Assembly: GCA_944393345.1 (NCBI GenBank)
Contig: CALXZW010000005.1
Span: forward strand, 1-27,890
From: an uncultured Clostridia bacterium
GTDB taxonomy: Bacteria > Bacillota > Clostridia > TANB77 > CAG-508
Length of the DNA: 27,890 bases
Direction of reading: 5' to 3'
Below are positions 24,096 through 27,890 of this stretch, piece by piece. Made by a program: the position numbers and the translations under genes. The notes beneath the pieces are model-generated. The model was given only the letters and a program-made list of their open reading frames with translations. It ran no database searches and had not been told where the DNA came from. Within the stretch, counting starts at the first letter, position 1, and every line of letters begins with the position of its first letter.

Positions 24096-24974
24096 ATGAA
24101 AAAAATATTATTCAAAGGCTGTGGAACAGCTATTGCTACACCATTTGACGAAAATGGTGTTAATGAAAAAGAATTTGAAAAATTAATTGAATTTCAAATT
24201 CAAAATAAAGTAGATAGTATTATAGTTTGTGGTACTACAGGAGAAGCTACAACAATGTCTACTGAAGAAAAAGATATAGCAATAAAATGTGCTATTAATA
24301 CTTCTAAAAAAAGAGTTCCAATAATTGTTGGAACTGGTAGTAATTCTACTAACCAAGCTATTCAAAATTCAATTCATGCTAAAGAATTAGGAGCTGATGG
24401 AATTTTAGTTGTAACTCCATATTACAATAAATGTACACAACAAGGGTTAATCGAACATTTTACTAAAATTGCTAATAGTGTATTTCCTTTACCTGTTATT
24501 TTATATAATGTTCCTGGAAGAACTGGAGTTAATATATTACCTAAAACTTGTTTTGAACTTTCTAAAGTAGAAAATATTGTAGCAATAAAAGAAGCTAGTG
24601 GTAATCTATCTCAAGTAGCTGATATTGCTCAATTATGTGGCGATAACTTAAATATTTACTCTGGAAATGATGATCAAATATTACCTGTATTATCTGTTGG
24701 AGGAATAGGTGTTATTTCAGTACTTTCAAATATTTTTCCTGAAGATACTCATAATATTGTTACTGAATTTTTATCAGGTAATATAACTAAAGCTAAAGAA
24801 TTACAATTAAAATATTTGCCTTTTATACATTCTTTATTCTCAGAAGTAAATCCAATCCCTGTAAAGGCTGCATTAAATTTAACAGGGTATGATTTTGGTA
24901 TTCCAAGATTACCTCTTACTAAAATTTCTGAAGAAAATCTTAATATTTTAGAAAAAGAATTGAAAAAATTGTAA
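24096..24974 (+). CDS. dapA: 4-hydroxy-tetrahydrodipicolinate synthase
   Basis: Condenses pyruvate with aspartate semialdehyde, the first committed step to lysine and to diaminopimelate for the cell wall. In spore formers it also leads to dipicolinate. It is a 292-residue TIM barrel with T47-T48 (CGTTGEA), Y110 (TPYYN), Y137 and R142 (YNVPGRTG), and the Schiff-base lysine K165 (AIKEASG), spaced as in E. coli DapA. AAAGGGTGAT precedes the ATG. It follows asd, whose product it uses. Confidence 0.98.
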   Translation: MKKILFKGCGTAIATPFDENGVNEKEFEKLIEFQIQNKVDSIIVCGTTGEATTMSTEEKDIAIKCAINTSKKRVPIIVGTGSNSTNQAIQNSIHAKELGADGILVVTPYYNKCTQQGLIEHFTKIANSVFPLPVILYNVPGRTGVNILPKTCFELSKVENIVAIKEASGNLSQVADIAQLCGDNLNIYSGNDDQILPVLSVGGIGVISVLSNIFPEDTHNIVTEFLSGNITKAKELQLKYLPFIHSLFSEVNPIPVKAALNLTGYDFGIPRLPLTKISEENLNILEKELKKL

Positions 24975-24998
24975 TATTATGCTATTTTATTATCAAAT

Positions 24999-25027
24999 TT
25001 GAATAATATGTCTAAATATGCTATAAT
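24999..25027 (+). promoter_or_regulatory. sigma-A promoter of the small HD-domain gene
   Basis: TTGAAT (24999-25004), a 17-bp spacer and TATAAT (25022-25027), about 35 bp before the ATG. Confidence 0.7.
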
Positions 25028-25062
25028 TAATTAATGATGTTTATAAAAGAGGGATATTTTTA

Positions 25063-25599
25063 ATGAAAGAATATTTGAAGAATTTGATAAATAATGATAC
25101 TGAATTTTTAAATTTAATAAATGATTTAATAACAAATGATACTGTTCTACAAATGAAAAATTTTAGACAACATTATGAAACTACATGCTTTGATCATTGT
25201 CTCACAGTTTCATATTATTGTTATTTGATTTGTAAAAAATATAATCTGGATTATAAATCTGCTGCTAGAGCAGGTATGTTGCATGATTTGTTTTTGTATG
25301 ATTGGAGAATTCGTCAGCCAGATAGAAAAGGCTTACATGCTTTTACACACGGAAAAACTGCTTGTCAAAATGCTTGTAAACTTTTTAATTTAAATTCTAA
25401 AGAAAAAGATATGATTATTAAACATATGTGGCCTGTTACACCTATTTTTCCAAGTTCCTTAGAAGGTTTAATTCTAACATTTGTAGATAAATACTCTGCA
25501 CTGTCTGAATCTTTTGATATTTTAAAATCTAGATTGTTTATGAAAAGAACTTTTCGTTATACATATGCACTTTTAAGTTTAATAATTTTGAAATTTTAA
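25063..25599 (+). CDS. HD-domain phosphohydrolase of unknown substrate
   Basis: A 178-residue cytoplasmic HD-superfamily protein. H45 (FDHCLTVS), the HD pair H74-D75 (GMLHDLFLYDW), histidines in the LHAFTHGKTA and KHMWPVTP regions and a late aspartate (TFVDKYSA) form a complete metal-binding set. The fold suggests a nucleotidase or phosphodiesterase; I cannot name a substrate. AAAGAGGG lies 9 bp before the ATG. It has its own promoter and ends at a two-way terminator. It is unrelated in detail to the larger HD protein at 6186-6986, and its base composition matches the rest of the window. Confidence 0.88.
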   Translation: MKEYLKNLINNDTEFLNLINDLITNDTVLQMKNFRQHYETTCFDHCLTVSYYCYLICKKYNLDYKSAARAGMLHDLFLYDWRIRQPDRKGLHAFTHGKTACQNACKLFNLNSKEKDMIIKHMWPVTPIFPSSLEGLILTFVDKYSALSESFDILKSRLFMKRTFRYTYALLSLIILKF

Positions 25600-25600
25600 A

Positions 25601-25636
25601 AAAAGCAAAAGGTACATAAAAATACCTTTTGCTTTT
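25601..25636. terminator. bidirectional terminator between convergent genes
   Basis: AAAAGCAAAAGGTA (25601-25614) and TACCTTTTGCTTTT (25623-25636) are a perfect 14-bp stem with an 8-base loop. It starts directly after the HD gene stop and includes the start of the opposing gene's stop codon. Confidence 0.88.
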
Positions 25637-26294
25637 AATAAAAAGCTTTATTAAATTCTTCTTCATAAAAGTTTATACTTTTTTCTTCATCAAAATTTCT
25701 GTTAAGCACAATATTTGGATTTAGTATATTAATATTTTCATTTTTATAACTAGGTGCTCCCCAAAAATGCCTTAATAATAATGCTTTATGATTATCTGTA
25801 TTAACATTATCATCTGGTGATATAAAAATTTTCATCCAAAAACCTTTTTCTTTGTCTAATTCATTTGCAATCGTTACTATTTTTTCTTTATATTTTTTTA
25901 CTTCATTTTTAGAATCACCTTTTATCAAAAGCATTACATATATATTTTCATCTGATTCTTTATAAAAATATAAACAATCTTTTAATATTCTTTCTATACT
26001 TTCTATAGTCTTTGTTTCAAACTCGATTTGTGAATACTCTATATCCGAAGAAAATAAATTTTCTTTAGATGCTTGTGCTATAATATATTTTTCTCCACTT
26101 TTGGCTATTGCTATATTCCCACACCTTTGTCCTTCTCCTCCACCCAAACCATCTAACATCAATATTTCATAATTATTATAGTTTTTAGATAATTGATTTT
26201 CTAATACTAATATTTCTTTATCTTTAAATAGTTCATCAAACAATTTAATTACTATGCCAAACAATATCAACAAAATAACAATAACTACTACCAT
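25635..26294 (-). CDS. membrane-anchored protein of unknown function
   Basis: A 219-residue protein that I do not recognise. One hydrophobic helix opens it (MVVVIVILLILFGIVI), followed by a soluble domain with a striking glycine motif, LMLDGLGGGEGQRCGNIAIAK (about 46-66, quoted without context). Alternating strands and helices follow, including IYVMLLIKGDS and GFWMKIFISPDD. The ATG at 26294 has no ribosome site nearby, but AAAGGAGAAAAGAAG stands before a TTG at 26318-26320. One more A in the A7 run (T7 at 26305-26311) would join that TTG to this frame as a basic N-terminus, LKNKKNIII. The true start is therefore in doubt. It follows the 112-residue gene by 53 bp. Confidence 0.7.
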   Translation of the reverse strand: MVVVIVILLILFGIVIKLFDELFKDKEILVLENQLSKNYNNYEILMLDGLGGGEGQRCGNIAIAKSGEKYIIAQASKENLFSSDIEYSQIEFETKTIESIERILKDCLYFYKESDENIYVMLLIKGDSKNEVKKYKEKIVTIANELDKEKGFWMKIFISPDDNVNTDNHKALLLRHFWGAPSYKNENINILNPNIVLNRNFDEEKSINFYEEEFNKAFY

Positions 26295-26347
26295 TATTAT
26301 TATATTTTTTTATTTTTCAACTTCTTTTCTCCTTTTTATACTGATAA

Positions 26348-26686
26348 CTATTTTTGGCTAGCCCACCTTATCATTCTAATATCTTTATATTTTGCTAAAA
26401 CTTCTTTATATTTCTCATATTCATCTTCCCATAAAGCATCAGGAACATTATCAAATGCTCTAAATATTTTTTCTGCTTCTGATAAATATATTATCTGTTC
26501 TTGAGGATTCATTCTTTCATATTGCTTTGCAAATCGATATAGTTTATCAAGCATTTGATTTGCCTCTATAAAACTCCAAAAATCTTTTACTTTCATTCCA
26601 AATAATTTGATTTGTAGTACTGCATATAATGCTAATGCAAATATACAAAAAATTAATATATAAACTATTGCTAATAAAGCTGACAT
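26348..26686 (-). CDS. small membrane protein with a helical cytoplasmic tail, function unknown
   Basis: A 112-residue protein with one N-terminal TM helix (about 4-27, LLAIVYILIFCIFALALYAV) and a charged helical remainder (FWSFIEANQMLDKLYRFAKQ, then EAEKIFRAFDNVPDALWEDE and a basic end MIRWASQK). GAGGTG precedes the ATG. It is the first gene of a probable two-gene unit with the protein at 25635-26294, behind its own promoter. Both members are single-pass anchored, which suggests a membrane complex, but neither matches a family I know. Confidence 0.75.
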   Translation of the reverse strand: MSALLAIVYILIFCIFALALYAVLQIKLFGMKVKDFWSFIEANQMLDKLYRFAKQYERMNPQEQIIYLSEAEKIFRAFDNVPDALWEDEYEKYKEVLAKYKDIRMIRWASQK

Positions 26687-26719
26687 AATTTACACCTCTT
26701 ATACTTTTGTTACTTTTTT

Positions 26720-26749
26720 ATTATATCATATTTTGTATTATTTTGTAAA
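26720..26749 (-). promoter_or_regulatory. promoter of the two-gene unknown membrane operon
   Basis: On the minus strand TTTACA (26744-26749), an 18-bp spacer and TATAAT (26720-26725) with an extended TGA, about 34 bp before the ATG. Confidence 0.65.
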
Positions 26750-26802
26750 TACTTGAAAATTATTACACTTTTTCCTTACCTCCAGATAAATTATAAAAAT
26801 TA

Positions 26803-26830
26803 TTGTATTTTTTATTTAATGTGTTATAAT
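26803..26830 (+). promoter_or_regulatory. upstream promoter of the cation-efflux gene
   Basis: TTGTAT (26803-26808), a 16-bp spacer and TATAAT (26825-26830) with an extended TGT. It would give a leader of about 85 bases. Confidence 0.55.
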
Positions 26831-26866
26831 AAAAAATATGCTAAAAATTGAATTTAATATTTTAAA

Positions 26867-26895
26867 TTGACATAATAAAATTTTAAATTTATATA
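26867..26895 (+). promoter_or_regulatory. downstream promoter of the cation-efflux gene
   Basis: TTGACA (26867-26872), a 17-bp spacer and TATATA (26890-26895), about 30 bp before the start. The -35 is perfect and the -10 is weak. Confidence 0.5.
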
Positions 26896-26924
26896 TCTTT
26901 ATTTCAGAAAGGATGATACTTTTT

Positions 26925-27785
26925 ATGGAAGAAAAATTTAACATAACAAAAAAAGCAGGAATATATGGAATTTTAGGTAATATTTTTTTGCTTATTATAA
27001 AAGCTGCTATAGGATTTATTAGCAAAAGTCAATCTATGATTGCTGATAGTGTAAATAGTGCTGGAGATATTTTTGCTTCACTTATGACTTTTATCGGGAA
27101 CAAAATTGCAAGTGCTCCTAAAGATGATACACACAATTTAGGACATGGCAAAGCAGAATATATTTTTTCTATGTTTATTAGTATTTCTATGATAGTAGTA
27201 TCAGCAAAGCTTTTATATGATTCTGTTATAACTTTGATTTTAGGTAGTGAATTGAAGTTTTCCTGGTTTTTAGTTATCGTATGTATTATAACTATTCTAA
27301 CTAAACTATGCCTATTCTTATATACTAAAATGGCATATAAAAAATATAACAATATTTTGTTAGAAGCTAATATGAAAGACCATAGAAATGACTGTATAAT
27401 TACATCTTTTACTTTAATATCTATATTACTAACTTTAGCTGGTATATATTGGTTTGATAGCATTGTTGGTATTGGTATATCTATTTGGATTTGCTATACT
27501 GGCACTACTATTTTTATAGAAAGTTATAATGTATTAATGGATATTAGCATAGATAACAAAACCAAAGAAATTATTTTAGATATTGCAAATGGATATAAGG
27601 AAATTAAAAGTATTGATAATCTTATTTCTACTCCGGTTGGCGATAAATATTTAATTTTTTTAACAATTAAGTTAGATGGAAATATGTCTACTTTTGATAG
27701 CCATGAATTAGCTGATAATTTAGAAAGAAATATCACTGGATTAGATAATGTTTATAAAACTGTAGTTCATGTTGATCCTATTTAA
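26925..27785 (+). CDS. cation diffusion facilitator (divalent metal efflux)
   Basis: A 286-residue CDF transporter that exchanges divalent metal for protons across the cytoplasmic membrane. It has six TM helices. TM2 carries the metal-site aspartates (MIADSVNSAGD), followed by HNLGHGKAEY; TM5 has the second half of the site in DHRNDC. A C-terminal cytoplasmic ferredoxin-like domain (about 205-286) ends in VHVDPI. The metal (Zn, Fe, Mn, Co) cannot be told from the sequence. The ATG at 26925 is preferred to the one at 26913, which abuts the AGAAAGG ribosome site. It has two candidate promoters and ends before a GC-rich hairpin. Confidence 0.93.
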   Translation: MEEKFNITKKAGIYGILGNIFLLIIKAAIGFISKSQSMIADSVNSAGDIFASLMTFIGNKIASAPKDDTHNLGHGKAEYIFSMFISISMIVVSAKLLYDSVITLILGSELKFSWFLVIVCIITILTKLCLFLYTKMAYKKYNNILLEANMKDHRNDCIITSFTLISILLTLAGIYWFDSIVGIGISIWICYTGTTIFIESYNVLMDISIDNKTKEIILDIANGYKEIKSIDNLISTPVGDKYLIFLTIKLDGNMSTFDSHELADNLERNITGLDNVYKTVVHVDPI

Positions 27786-27810
27786 CATATTTTATTAATT
27801 ATATGATTTA

Positions 27811-27890
27811 TAGTAATTATCCCCCGGCTTAGCCGGGGGCTTTTTACTCATAACGCCTAAAAGGCTATGTTACAAGCGGAGCCTCAAGGC
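27811..27890 (-). mobile_element. probable IS200/IS605 (TnpB) right end, cut by the window edge
   Basis: The last 80 bases are far richer in GC than the rest. On the minus strand they contain short hairpins (GCCTTGAGGC; GCCTTTTAGGC) and then AAAAAGCCCCCGGCTAAGCC GGGGG, ending near ATAATTAC. This chain of small stems and a CCCCCGG/CCGGGGG hairpin close to the boundary is typical of the right end of IS200/IS605-type elements, where it also forms the 3' part of the TnpB guide RNA. A transposase gene would lie beyond the right edge, read on the minus strand. This is recognition by pattern only. Confidence 0.5.
27821..27845 (+). terminator. GC-rich terminator downstream of the cation-efflux gene
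   Basis: CCCCCGG (27821-27827) and CCGGGGG (27833-27839) pair around CTTAG and are followed by CTTTTT. It should stop plus-strand transcription from the efflux gene. It may belong to an inserted element rather than to the gene. Confidence 0.75.

Noticed and set aside
26687..26924. Metal-sensing riboswitch upstream of the cation-efflux gene
   Set aside because: I see only two promoters and AT-rich sequence, with no GC-rich paired elements.
1..27890. Alternative genetic code (TGA as tryptophan), considered because of the extreme AT content
   Set aside because: TGA ends the radical SAM, HD and nth genes at natural family lengths, and tryptophan is encoded by TGG.
1..27890. CRISPR array, prophage or defence island
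   Set aside because: No regularly spaced repeats, phage genes or known defence genes; the content is mostly core housekeeping.

Overview
The window comes from a very AT-rich, spore-forming, anaerobic relative of the Clostridia. The composition is roughly 25-28% GC over most of the stretches I hand-counted. Translation follows the standard bacterial code, since several genes end in TGA. Ribosome binding sites are strong AGGAGG-type. The gene content is Firmicutes-like: a PASTA kinase with its phosphatase, MutS2, YlmH, trigger factor-ClpP-ClpX, and a 24-residue SpoVM. An FprA flavodiiron protein fits an anaerobe. The block prpC-prkC-rsgA-rpe plus spoVM and rpmB is a rearranged version of the cluster I know from Bacillus subtilis. 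The left edge is not genomic: bases 1-30 are Illumina adapter with one base missing, and they give the flavoprotein at that edge a false C-terminus.

Layout. 1-3174 (minus strand): truncated fprA, folA, a PflX-like radical SAM protein and a membrane-anchored unknown. 3339-6051 (minus): a VanSR-like two-component system whose kinase is frameshifted near its end. 6186-6986 (minus): an HD phosphohydrolase with higher GC, its own consensus promoter and a terminator wrapped round its stop codon. 7056-10464 (minus): clpX, clpP, tig. 10632-10829 (plus): rpmB. 10901-11142 (minus): spoVM preceded by a tiny two-helix membrane protein. 11292-13173 (plus): nth and a secreted/membrane polymer-forming protein. 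13203-17558 (minus): rpe, rsgA (broken in two by an A-run indel), prkC, prpC. 17746-20133 (plus): mutS2. 20141-22880 (minus): ylmH and dxs. 22999-25599 (plus): asd, dapA and an HD-domain protein. 25635-26686 (minus): two uncharacterised membrane-anchored proteins. 26925-27785 (plus): a cation diffusion facilitator. The last 80 bases look like one end of an IS200/IS605 (TnpB) element lying beyond the right edge.

How the genes work together. Much of the window is translation and protein quality control: trigger factor and ClpXP for nascent and damaged proteins, RsgA for 30S maturation, L28, and two ribosome-rescue factors (MutS2, YlmH) ending 7 bp apart. PrpC and PrkC form the reversible Ser/Thr phosphorylation pair that reads cell-wall fragments. 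asd and dapA are the branch into lysine and diaminopimelate. dxs starts the MEP isoprenoid pathway and fires divergently from asd.

Two clear single-base indels (histidine kinase, rsgA), a third possible one (25635-26294) and the damaged adapter suggest that sequence quality should be checked before any gene is called broken. No stretch longer than 300 bases lacks a gene. I saw no rRNA, tRNA, CRISPR array or convincing riboswitch.
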